Made by a program: the position numbers and the translations under genes. This document shows, piece after piece, positions 25,149 through 37,602 of a stretch of DNA of 64,000 bases (the stretch's first letter is position 1; every line of letters starts with the position of its first letter). A model generated the notes under the pieces. The model was not told where the DNA came from and did no database searches. It saw only the letters and a list, made by a program, of their open reading frames with translations. This stretch comes from Streptomyces mirabilis (lineage in GTDB: Bacteria > Actinomycetota > Actinomycetes > Streptomycetales > Streptomycetaceae): positions 3,038,001 through 3,102,000 of the forward strand of contig NZ_JBCJKP010000001.1 in the NCBI RefSeq assembly GCF_039503195.1, read 5' to 3'.

Positions 25149-27926
25149 ATGGCCTGGGGGAGACAGCGCACGGAGCGCGGTGTGGCGCCCTGGGTGCGTA
25201 CGCGGCTGCGGACCGCCCCCGGGGCGGCCGTCGCGTTCGGAGTGCTCGTACTGGTCACGGCGTTCCTCGCGGCGGCGCTGCCGCGCGCCCTCGACGCGTA
25301 CGAGACGAAAGGGCTGCGGCAGGAGATCGCCGGGGCGCCCCCGGCCGCCACCTCGGTGGAACTGAGCGCGCCGCAGCCGGGCTTGGAGATCGCGCAGTCC
25401 ACCCGGGAGAAGGCGGTGCGGCCCCCGGCGCTCGCGGCCGTCCGGCGCGCGGCGCTGGCCAGGCTGCCCGCGCCGCTGCGGGCGGACACCATGGAGTCGG
25501 CCTACGGGGTACGGACCTCCAAGAGCCTCGTCGGGCTGAATCACTGGCTGCCGGTGATCGACGCGCCGCCCCGTTTCACGCTGGTCGCGCAGTCGGGACT
25601 CGCCGCCCACTCCACCGTGCGCGGCGGGCGGCTCCCCATCGCCACCGGGGAGGTGACGGCGGGCACCAGGAAGGTCGAGGCCGCGGTGACCGAGGCGACC
25701 GCCCGGACGCTGCGGCTGCGGGTCGGTTCCGTCATCGACGTGGACGGCTTCGGGGGCACGCCGCTGGTCGTGCGGATCACCGGGATCGTGGAGCCCCGGC
25801 GTCCGCAGGGCGGTTACTGGTCCGCGGAGCCGGTCCTGCGCACCCCGGGCGTGGCCGCGGACGCCCCGGTCCCGCCGCAGTTCTACTGGGACGCGGGCCT
25901 GCTGCTGGCGCCCGGCGCCGCCCCGGTGCTCCTCGGCAGCCAGGGAGAGCCGGAGCTGTACTGGCGGTTCGCCCCCGCCACCGACCGGCTCACCGCACAG
26001 GACGTCCCGGGGCTCGTCTCCCGGATCGCCTCCCTCGAAGGCGGGCCCGAGCTGCTACGGATGCGCGAGGTGGCCGGGGGCACCGCGGCCGTCGCCACCG
26101 ATCTGGAGACGGTCGTCGGCTCCTACTCGACGACCCGCGTGGCGATCACGCCCGTGGTGGCGGTCGGGGCGTTCGGGATCGGCGCGGTCGCCGCCGTCGT
26201 CCTGGTGATGGCCGGCGGGCTGATCGCCGTCCGCCGGGCCGCCGAACTCGCCCTGCTGCGTGCGCGGGGCGGCTCGCTGCGCGGGATCGCCGGACGGCTC
26301 CTCGCCGAGACCGCGGTCGTGGCGGTGCCCGCGGCCACCGCCGGTCTGCTGCTCGCCGTGCTCACCGTCGACGAGGCCCGGCTCCTGCCCGCCGTGCTCG
26401 GGGCGTCCGCCGTCGCTCTCCTCGCCTGTGCCGTACTGCCGGTGCGGGCGGTCGTGGCGCACCGCAGGCCGTGGGCGCACGCGGAGCGCGACGATCTCGC
26501 CCACGCCAGGCCCGGCAGGCGCCGCACGGTCGCCGAACTCACCGTGCTGGTGCTGGCCGTCGGCTCGGTCGTGGCGCTGCGGCGGCGCGGCGCGTCCAGC
26601 GCGGGCGACCTCCTGGTGAGCGCCGCCCCGGTCCTGGTCGGGCTGATCGCGGCGCTGGTGCTCGTACGGCTGTATCCGCTGCCGCTGCGGTGGGCCGCGC
26701 GCCCGGCCGCGCGAGGGCGCGGGGTGGTCGGTTTCCTGTCGCTGGCCCGCGCGGGCCGCTCCTCGACGGTGGGCGTCGCGCTGCCGCTGCTGGCGCTGCT
26801 GCTGGCCCTGACGACGGCGGCGTTCGGGGGTTCCGTGCTCGCCGGGGTGTCCGACGCCCGGGACCGGGCCGCGCTGCTGGCGACCGGCGCGGACGCGCGG
26901 ATCGCCGGGCCGGGCGAGGTGACGCCGCTCCCGGCGGGCCTGGCAGGGGCGGTACGGAAGGTCGCGGCCGTGCGTGCGGTGACGGCCGTGCGGATCGAGC
27001 GCACGGCGGAGCTCACCTCCGGCGGGGCGGGGGCGAAGGAGGGCCTGACGCTGATCGGGGTCGAGCCGGCGTCGTACGCCCGGCTGGCCCGGCAGACGCA
27101 TCTCGGGGCGTTCCCCGCGGATGTGTTGAAGCCCAAGGGGGCGCAAGGTGCGGGGACGGGGCGTGTGCTGAACGCCGTCGCCTCCCCCGGTCTCGCGGAG
27201 CGTCTGGGCCGCGCGCCGCGTCGGATCACGTCCCTCGCGGGTGACATCACCGTCCGGGTCGCCGCCGTACGCTCCCGCACCCCCGCCGCCCCCGGCGCCG
27301 ACTTCCTGCTGGTCGACGCCGCGGGCCTCACGCACTCCGACCCGACGACGCTGCTGGCGACCGGTGCCGCACTCGACGCACCGGCCCTGCGGACGGCCGT
27401 GCGCGGCGCCGGGAAGGGCCTCACCGTGACGTCGCGCGACGAGGAGCGGGCGGCGCTCTCCGACGCGCCGTTGCAGGCGGGCGCCGAGCGGATCTACACC
27501 ACGGCCGCCCTGGCCGGTGCGGGGTACGCCGTACTCGCCCTGCTGCTCTCCCTCCTTCAGTCCGCGCCGGAACGAGCCGCGCTGCTGGCCCGGCTGCACA
27601 CCATGGGCCTCACGTCCCGCCAGGGCCGTCGGCTGCTCAGTCTGGACGCGCTGCCTCAGGCGCTGCTCGCGGCCTCGGGCGGAATGCTCGCCGGCTGGGC
27701 CACGGTCCGGCTGCTCGCTCCCGGCATCGACCTGGAACGTCTCGCGCTGGCCACCGCGGCGGGCCGAGTGCCGGTGATCGGCGCGTCGCTGCGTACCGAC
27801 CTGTGGTCGCTGCTCCTGCCCGCGGCGGGCACGGTGCTGCTGGCGTGGGCGGTGGCCGTCGCGCAGGCCTGGTGGGCGGGGCGCCGTACGTCGATCACCG
27901 AACTCAGGACAGGAGGCATGCGATGA
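25149..27926 (+). CDS. Second large FtsX-like ABC permease
   Basis: A 925-aa permease resembling the preceding one. It has an N-terminal helix (AVAFGVLVLVTAFLAAALPRAL), an extracytoplasmic domain, a membrane block around residues 320-430 (including AELALLRARGGSLRGIAGRLLAE), more helices at about 470-570, a second outer domain, and a C-terminal block with ALLARLHTMGLTSRQGRRLLSLDALPQALLAASGGML. The start lies one base after the previous stop, and the stop overlaps the ATPase start by 4 nt, so permease and ATPase are made together. The two permeases may pair as a heterodimer. Cargo unknown. Confidence 0.9.
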   Translation: MAWGRQRTERGVAPWVRTRLRTAPGAAVAFGVLVLVTAFLAAALPRALDAYETKGLRQEIAGAPPAATSVELSAPQPGLEIAQSTREKAVRPPALAAVRRAALARLPAPLRADTMESAYGVRTSKSLVGLNHWLPVIDAPPRFTLVAQSGLAAHSTVRGGRLPIATGEVTAGTRKVEAAVTEATARTLRLRVGSVIDVDGFGGTPLVVRITGIVEPRRPQGGYWSAEPVLRTPGVAADAPVPPQFYWDAGLLLAPGAAPVLLGSQGEPELYWRFAPATDRLTAQDVPGLVSRIASLEGGPELLRMREVAGGTAAVATDLETVVGSYSTTRVAITPVVAVGAFGIGAVAAVVLVMAGGLIAVRRAAELALLRARGGSLRGIAGRLLAETAVVAVPAATAGLLLAVLTVDEARLLPAVLGASAVALLACAVLPVRAVVAHRRPWAHAERDDLAHARPGRRRTVAELTVLVLAVGSVVALRRRGASSAGDLLVSAAPVLVGLIAALVLVRLYPLPLRWAARPAARGRGVVGFLSLARAGRSSTVGVALPLLALLLALTTAAFGGSVLAGVSDARDRAALLATGADARIAGPGEVTPLPAGLAGAVRKVAAVRAVTAVRIERTAELTSGGAGAKEGLTLIGVEPASYARLARQTHLGAFPADVLKPKGAQGAGTGRVLNAVASPGLAERLGRAPRRITSLAGDITVRVAAVRSRTPAAPGADFLLVDAAGLTHSDPTTLLATGAALDAPALRTAVRGAGKGLTVTSRDEERAALSDAPLQAGAERIYTTAALAGAGYAVLALLLSLLQSAPERAALLARLHTMGLTSRQGRRLLSLDALPQALLAASGGMLAGWATVRLLAPGIDLERLALATAAGRVPVIGASLRTDLWSLLLPAAGTVLLAWAVAVAQAWWAGRRTSITELRTGGMR

Positions 27927-28930
27927 CCCCGACGACCTCGCGGACGAGCCTGGCGGAGCTGGAGCATCGGGCGGCGGCGCGCCGCGACCGGCCCGCGTAC
28001 GGGCGGGACGCCCTGATCGCCTGCGACCGGCTGGTCCGCATCTTCTCCGGCCGGGCGGCCGGGGACGGCTCCGCTCGGCGCGGTGGCTCCGCCGGGGTGG
28101 AGGTGCAGGCGCTCCAAGGGCTCGATCTGCTGGTCCAGGAGGGCGAGTTGATGGCCCTGGTCGGCGCCTCCGGCAGCGGCAAGTCGACCCTGATGAACAT
28201 CCTCGCCGGCCTCGACGTGCCCACCGCGGGCGCCGCGCGGGTCGCGGGCCGCGATCTGCTCACGATGAACGCGAAGGACCGGCTGCGCTACCGCCGTGAG
28301 GTGGTCGGTTTCGTCTGGCAGCAGACGGCCCGCAATCTCCTCCCCTATCTGACGGCGGCCCAGAACGTGGCGCTGCCCATGCAGTTGAAGGGCGGCCGGG
28401 GCCGCGGGAAGCGGCGGGCCGAGCGGGCGGAGGAACTGCTCGCGATGCTCGGCGTCGCCGACTGCCGGGACCGTCGGCCCCAGCAGATGTCCGGGGGGCA
28501 GCAGCAGCGGGTCGCGATCGCCGTGGCCCTCGCCAACTCGCCGTCGGTGCTGCTCGCCGACGAACCGACCGGTGAGCTGGACTCGGCCACCGGCGCGGAG
28601 GTCTTCGCGGCGTTCCGCCGGGCCAACGAGGAGCTGGGCACGACGATCGTGATCGTCACGCACGACCAGGCGGTCGCCGGCGAGGTCCGCCGCGCGGTCG
28701 CGATCCGTGACGGCCGTACCTCGACGGAGGTGCTGCGCCGCACGGAGGTCGACGCGGAGGGCCAGGAGTCCCTGGTGGCACGGGAGTTCGCGACGCTGGA
28801 CCGGGCCGGCCGGCTCCAGCTGCCCGCCGAGTACACCGCGGCCCTCGGAATGGAGGACCGGGTGATGCTGGAACTGGAGCAGGACCACATCGGGGTCTGG
28901 CCGGACGACACCGGGCACCCGGCCGCATGA
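27923..28930 (+). CDS. ABC transporter ATPase with C-terminal AbrB-like domain
   Basis: A 335-aa ATPase of the MacB/LolD group. Walker A is GASGSGKSTL, the Q-loop region WQQTARNLLPYL, the signature MSGGQQQRVAIAVA, Walker B VLLADEPTGELD and the H-switch VTHD. The N-terminus is extended by about 40 residues. After the ATPase core, residues about 290-329 (DRAGRLQLPAEYTAALGMEDRVMLELEQDHIGV) look like a SpoVT/AbrB swapped-hairpin unit, normally a DNA-binding or dimerising fold. The start overlaps the permease stop (ATGA). It probably drives the two permeases, with the divergent ATPase at 20887 as an alternative motor. Confidence 0.9.
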   Translation: MTPTTSRTSLAELEHRAAARRDRPAYGRDALIACDRLVRIFSGRAAGDGSARRGGSAGVEVQALQGLDLLVQEGELMALVGASGSGKSTLMNILAGLDVPTAGAARVAGRDLLTMNAKDRLRYRREVVGFVWQQTARNLLPYLTAAQNVALPMQLKGGRGRGKRRAERAEELLAMLGVADCRDRRPQQMSGGQQQRVAIAVALANSPSVLLADEPTGELDSATGAEVFAAFRRANEELGTTIVIVTHDQAVAGEVRRAVAIRDGRTSTEVLRRTEVDAEGQESLVAREFATLDRAGRLQLPAEYTAALGMEDRVMLELEQDHIGVWPDDTGHPAA

Positions 28931-29109
28931 GACCGGCCACCACGACGCGCCGCCGCCGACCCGACCTGTTGACGGCGCGTCACCGCGCCCGCCACCGTCC
29001 AACCCGCTGACGACGCACCACGGCGCCCACCACCGTCCGGTCGGGGACAAGGCAGGCGCCGCGTTCAGTTCCGTACGCCGTTGTACGGGACGTTTGTTGG
29101 GGTGGAGCG

Positions 29110-30562
29110 TCAGACCATCAGTGAGCGGTCCGTCGGGCGGATCGGGGCCGGCAGGTCGCTGGCCCCGGTCAGGAAGCGGTCGACCCCGCGGGCGGCCGAG
29201 CGGCCCTCCGCGATGGCCCAGACGATCAACGACTGGCCGCGGCCGGCGTCACCGGCGACATACACGCCGGGCACGTTGGTCGCGAACTCGGCGTCGCGGG
29301 CGATGTTGCCGCGCGCGTCGAGCTCCAGGCCGAACTGCGAGACCACGCCGTTCTCGACGTCGGTGCCGGTGAAGCCCATGGCCAGCGTGACCAGCTGGGC
29401 GGGGATCTTGCGCTCCGTGCCCGGCTTCTGGTTCAGCTTGCCGTCGACGAACTCGACCTCGGTGAGGTGCAGCCACTGGACGTTTCCGTCCTCGTCGCCC
29501 TCGAAGTGGGTGGTGGAGACCGAGTAGACGCGGTCGCCGCCCTCCTCGTGCGCGGAGGTGACCTTGTAGAGCATGGGGAACGTCGGCCAGGGCTGGCCCG
29601 GGCTCCGCTCCTCGCCGGGCTGCGGCATGATCTCCAGCTGCGTGACCGAGGCCGCGCCCTGGCGGTGGGCGGTGCCCACGCAGTCCGCGCCGGTGTCGCC
29701 GCCGCCGATGACCACGACGTGCTTGCCCTCGGCCGTGATCGGGGGCGCCACGTAGTCGCCCTCCTGCACCTTGTTGGCCAGCGGCAGGTACTCCATGGCC
29801 TGGTGGATGCCCTTGAGCTCGCGGCCGGGGACCGGGAGGTCACGCGCGGTCGTCGCACCGGCGGCGATGACCACGGCGTCGTACCGCTTGCGCAGGTCCG
29901 TCGCCTTGAGGTCGCGGCCGATCTCGATGCCGGTGCGGAAGCGGGTGCCCTCCGCGCGCATCTGCTCGATGCGGCGGTTGATGTGCCGCTTCTCCATCTT
30001 GAACTCGGGGATGCCGTAGCGCAGCAGGCCGCCGACGCGGTCGGCACGCTCGTACACGGCGACCGTGTGGCCCGCCCGGGTGAGCTGCTGGGCGGCGGCC
30101 AGGCCCGCCGGGCCCGAACCGATGACGGCGACGGTCTTGCCCGACAGGCGCTCGGGGATCCGCGGGGCGACGTCGCCCGTGTCCCACGCCTTGTCGATGA
30201 TCGAGACCTCGACGTTCTTGATGGTCACGGCGGGCTGGTTGATGCCCAGCACGCACGCCGACTCGCACGGAGCGGGGCACAGGCGGCCCGTGAACTCCGG
30301 GAAGTTGTTCGTGGCGTGCAGACGCTCGGACGCGGCGGACCAGTCCTCGCGGTAGGCGTAGTCGTTCCACTCGGGGATCAGGTTCCCCAGCGGACAGCCG
30401 TTGTGGCAGAACGGGATCCCGCAGTCCATGCAACGGCTGGCCTGCTTGGAGATGATCGGGAGCAGCGAGCCCGGAACGTAGACCTCGTTCCAGTCCTTGA
30501 CGCGCTCCGCGACGGGGCGGGTCCTGGCGACCTCGCGGCCGTGGTTCAGAAAGCCCTTGGGA

Positions 30563-30570
<8 letters not shown>
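29110..30570 (-). CDS. gltD: Glutamate synthase small (beta) subunit
   Basis: A 486-aa NADPH-oxidising subunit of GOGAT, which passes electrons to GltB for making glutamate from glutamine and 2-oxoglutarate. The N-terminal 4Fe-4S cysteines are visible (C47, C50, C55, C59 in [18 protein letters not shown]). The FAD site is [13 protein letters not shown] and the NADPH site [11 protein letters not shown]. It overlaps the gltB stop by 8 nt. The C-terminal segment [28 protein letters not shown] is typical. Full length and intact. Confidence 0.96.
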
Positions 30571-35155
<4,585 letters not shown>

Positions 35156-35520
35156 CGGCTCTCCCGTCGTCGTCGTGGCATATGCATGTGCCGAGGGACG
35201 ACGTTGGCCCTCTGCTTAGGGGTGCAAAATTTCGTGCAGGTTACATGATGGGGCGGTTCTCGGGAACCGGATACTACGTTCCAACATGCGGACACCGTGG
35301 GGTGGCGTGGGGGTACCTCGCACGACAGTGAAGTTAAGGGGACCTAAGCGGACAGATCCATGTCCGTGGGCCCGGAGTACGGCGGGCAACGTCACCCACC
35401 GCACTGGCGCGGCGCAGGCCTCATTGCCCGCAGCGCTTACGGCTCATTCCCAGTGGTTAAGCGATCGAAACCAGCGAGTAACGGCTACTTATGCAGTCCC
35501 GTGCATAGGTGCGCGAGACA
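35156..35520. other. gltB upstream region without a gene
   Basis: These 365 bases separate gltB from the VIT-type transporter gene, both on the minus strand. The composition is less GC-rich than its surroundings, particularly at 35221-35244, as expected for a promoter. The region holds the candidate GlnR site. I see no convincing small gene and no strong terminator hairpin for the upstream transporter gene. Confidence 0.6.
35229..35244 (-). promoter_or_regulatory. Candidate GlnR box upstream of gltB
   Basis: On the minus strand the bases read GTAAC-CTGCAC-GAAAT, fitting the Streptomyces GlnR half-site pair gTnAC-n6-GaAAC with one mismatch. It lies 74-89 nt upstream of the gltB start, in an AT-richer patch. 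GlnR is the global nitrogen regulator of Streptomyces, and a nitrogen-assimilation gene is an expected target. Confidence 0.5.
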
Positions 35521-36252
35521 TCATCCTACGGCGGTACCGAACAGGCTGCCCAGGAGGTACGTCACACCCGCCGCGGCACCCCCGAGCGCGAGCTGCCGGA
35601 TTCCGCTGTACCACCAGCTTCGAGCCGTCACCCGGGCCACGATCGCGCCGCACGCGAAGAGCCCGATCAGCGCGAGCAGCAGCGCGGGCCACAGGACGGT
35701 CGCGCCGAGCAGATACGGCAGCACGGGGAGCAGGGCGCCCAGGGCGAAGGAGCCGAAACTCGACACGGCGGCGACGGCCGGGGAGGGCAGGTCGCCGGGG
35801 TCGATGCCGAGCTCTTCGCGGGCATGTATCTCCAGGGCCTGTTCGGGGTCGCGCGAGAGCTGCTTGGCCACTTCGCGGGCGAGCGCGGAATCGACGCCGC
35901 GCGACTCGTACAGCGCGGCGAGCTCGCGCTCCTCGTCCTGCGGATGCTTTCTCAACTCACGGCGCTCGACGTCGAGTTCGGCCTGGACGAGTTCGCGCTG
36001 CGAGGCGACGGAGGTGTACTCGCCCGCGGCCATGGAGAAGGCGCCGGCGGCCAGGCCCGCGAGCCCGGTGATGACGATCGTCTGATGGGAGACGGACCCG
36101 CCGGCGACACCGGTCATCAGGGCGAGGTTGGACACGAGCCCGTCCATCGCGCCGAACACCGCCGGGCGCAGCCATCCGCCGTTCACGTCCCGGTGGGTGT
36201 GGTTGTCGCGGTGCGCCTCGTGCAGCGTCGCCTCGGTGTCGATGATGGACAT
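35521..36252 (-). CDS. VIT1/CCC1-family iron/manganese transporter
   Basis: A 243-aa membrane protein. The first helix motif GWLRPAVFGAMDGLVSNLALMTGVAGG and the next, GLAGLAAGAFSMAAGEYTSVASQ, are signatures of the VIT1/CCC1 family. A charged cytoplasmic metal-binding loop follows (LVQAELDVERRELRKHPQDEERELAALYESRG...EIHAREELGIDP), then three more helices. Relatives move Fe2+ or Mn2+ out of the cytosol. ATG 36252 follows GGGGGACCGGT. An imperfect iron-box-like sequence at 36341 suggests iron control, which is inference. Confidence 0.88.
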   Translation of the reverse strand: MSIIDTEATLHEAHRDNHTHRDVNGGWLRPAVFGAMDGLVSNLALMTGVAGGSVSHQTIVITGLAGLAAGAFSMAAGEYTSVASQRELVQAELDVERRELRKHPQDEERELAALYESRGVDSALAREVAKQLSRDPEQALEIHAREELGIDPGDLPSPAVAAVSSFGSFALGALLPVLPYLLGATVLWPALLLALIGLFACGAIVARVTARSWWYSGIRQLALGGAAAGVTYLLGSLFGTAVG

Positions 36253-36340
36253 ACCGGTCCCCCAGGATCCGTCGATTGGACTGTTTCTACTTTTTGACAA
36301 CCATGAAACTACGCCTGGAATTTCTTCTCCGCCAGCAAGG

Positions 36341-36359
36341 AAAGGCTGAGCTAACCTGC
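36341..36359. promoter_or_regulatory. Weak DmdR1/IdeR-like iron box
   Basis: AAAGGCTGAGCTAACCTGC matches 12 of 19 positions of the iron-box consensus TTAGGTTAGGCTAACCTAA, with one half-site (GCTAACCT) intact. It lies 89 nt upstream of the VIT-type transporter and 143 nt upstream of the divergent ADP-ribosylglycohydrolase operon. The other half is poor, so this is only a candidate. Confidence 0.3.
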
Positions 36360-36501
36360 GGCTTTACGCTCAAGTGCTCATCTGTTGAAGATCATGCACA
36401 GATGTCGACCGGGTGAATGAGGAGCCACGGACGGCTCTCCCCACCCCCTCCCGTGGGACACATCCCCAAAGGGCTCTGCGCCCTGAGAGGAGAGGCACCG
36501 T

Positions 36502-37602
36502 ATGGCTTCCATCGCCTGCATTCCCTCCGTCCCGGCCCCCGGGGACTCGGCCGCTCTGCGCGAGCGGGCCCGCGGCGCGCTGCTCGGCCTCGCCGTCGGG
36601 GACGCGCTGGGCGCGCCCGCCGAGAACATGAGGCCGTCGCAGATCCGCGCGAAGTGGGGACGGATCACGGGGTACGTGGCCGAGCACCCGGCCGGGACGG
36701 ACGACACGGAGTACGCGATCTTCTCGGGGCTGCTGCTGGCCCGGCACGGTTCGGCGCTCACCGTGACGCATGTCGAGGCGGCCTGGCACCAGTGGATCGC
36801 CGACCGCGACGAGGGGCCGTTCCGGGGCGCCGGCTTCAGCGAGCGCGGCACCCTGGAGAACCTGCGCCGGGGACTCGCGGCCCCCATCTCCGCCCAGCAC
36901 CGGCACGCCTGGAGCGACGGTCTGGCGATGCGGGCGGCTCCCTTCGGCGTCTTCGCGGCGGGCCGCCCGGCGGAGGCGGCCCGGCTGGTGGCGATCGACG
37001 GCTCGGTGAGCCATGAGGGCGAGGGCATCTACGGCGGCCAGGCGGTCGCGGCGGGGGTCGCTGCGGCGATGGGGGGCGCGGCCACGATCGCGGTGGTCGC
37101 CTCCGCGCTCGCCGTGATCCCGGACGACTCCTGGACGGCCCGCTCCCTGCGCCGGGCGGTGGCCGTCGCCCACCGCGGGGAACGGGCGGTCCGCTCGGCG
37201 GTCGTCATCGGCGGCTACCCCTGGACGGACCTGGCGCCCGAGGCCGTCGCCCTCGCCTTCGGCGCGTACGCCGCCGCCGACGGCGACTTCGCCGAGTCCG
37301 TCCTCACCGCCGTCAACATGGGCCGTGACGCCGACACCACGGCCGCGGTGGCGGGCGCGCTGGCCGGGGCGACCCGGGGTGCCGCCGCGATCCCGGCGGA
37401 CTGGGCGGCGGCGATCGGCCCGGCACGCGGCAGCTGCCTGCCCTCCATGGCGGGCCACCACGTACTGGACGTGGCGGAACTGCTCACACCGGGGGACGAC
37501 GGGAAGTGGGGGACTGGGAACACGACACCTCCGCCCCCCGACCTGTACGCCCTCACCAGTGACTACATCCTTGCCGACGACGATGACGAGGTGCAGCCAT
37601 GA
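36502..37602 (+). CDS. ADP-ribosylglycohydrolase family protein (1 of 4)
   Basis: A 366-aa DraG/ARH-fold protein, a Mg-dependent hydrolase that removes ADP-ribose or related ribosides from proteins or small molecules. Metal-site motifs are intact: GDALGAPAE (residues 33-41), TDDTE (66-70) and GRDADTTAAVAGA (274-286). The C-terminal tail ends in an acidic run, LADDDDEVQP. The ATG follows AGGAGAGG. The stop overlaps the next family member as ATGA, so it opens a seven-gene coupled operon. Its true substrate is unknown. It is the most canonical of the four copies along with the third. Confidence 0.88.
   Translation: MASIACIPSVPAPGDSAALRERARGALLGLAVGDALGAPAENMRPSQIRAKWGRITGYVAEHPAGTDDTEYAIFSGLLLARHGSALTVTHVEAAWHQWIADRDEGPFRGAGFSERGTLENLRRGLAAPISAQHRHAWSDGLAMRAAPFGVFAAGRPAEAARLVAIDGSVSHEGEGIYGGQAVAAGVAAAMGGAATIAVVASALAVIPDDSWTARSLRRAVAVAHRGERAVRSAVVIGGYPWTDLAPEAVALAFGAYAAADGDFAESVLTAVNMGRDADTTAAVAGALAGATRGAAAIPADWAAAIGPARGSCLPSMAGHHVLDVAELLTPGDDGKWGTGNTTPPPPDLYALTSDYILADDDDEVQP

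Noticed and set aside
21893..25492. 1199-codon open frame antisense to the large FtsX permease
   Set aside because: Arg/Gly/Pro-rich composition, no motifs, and complete overlap with a conserved permease. High GC removes stop codons from the opposite strand.
29071..29088. CCGTAC-N6-GTACGG hairpin downstream of gltD
   Set aside because: Only a 6-bp stem; could form by chance and is too weak to call as a terminator.
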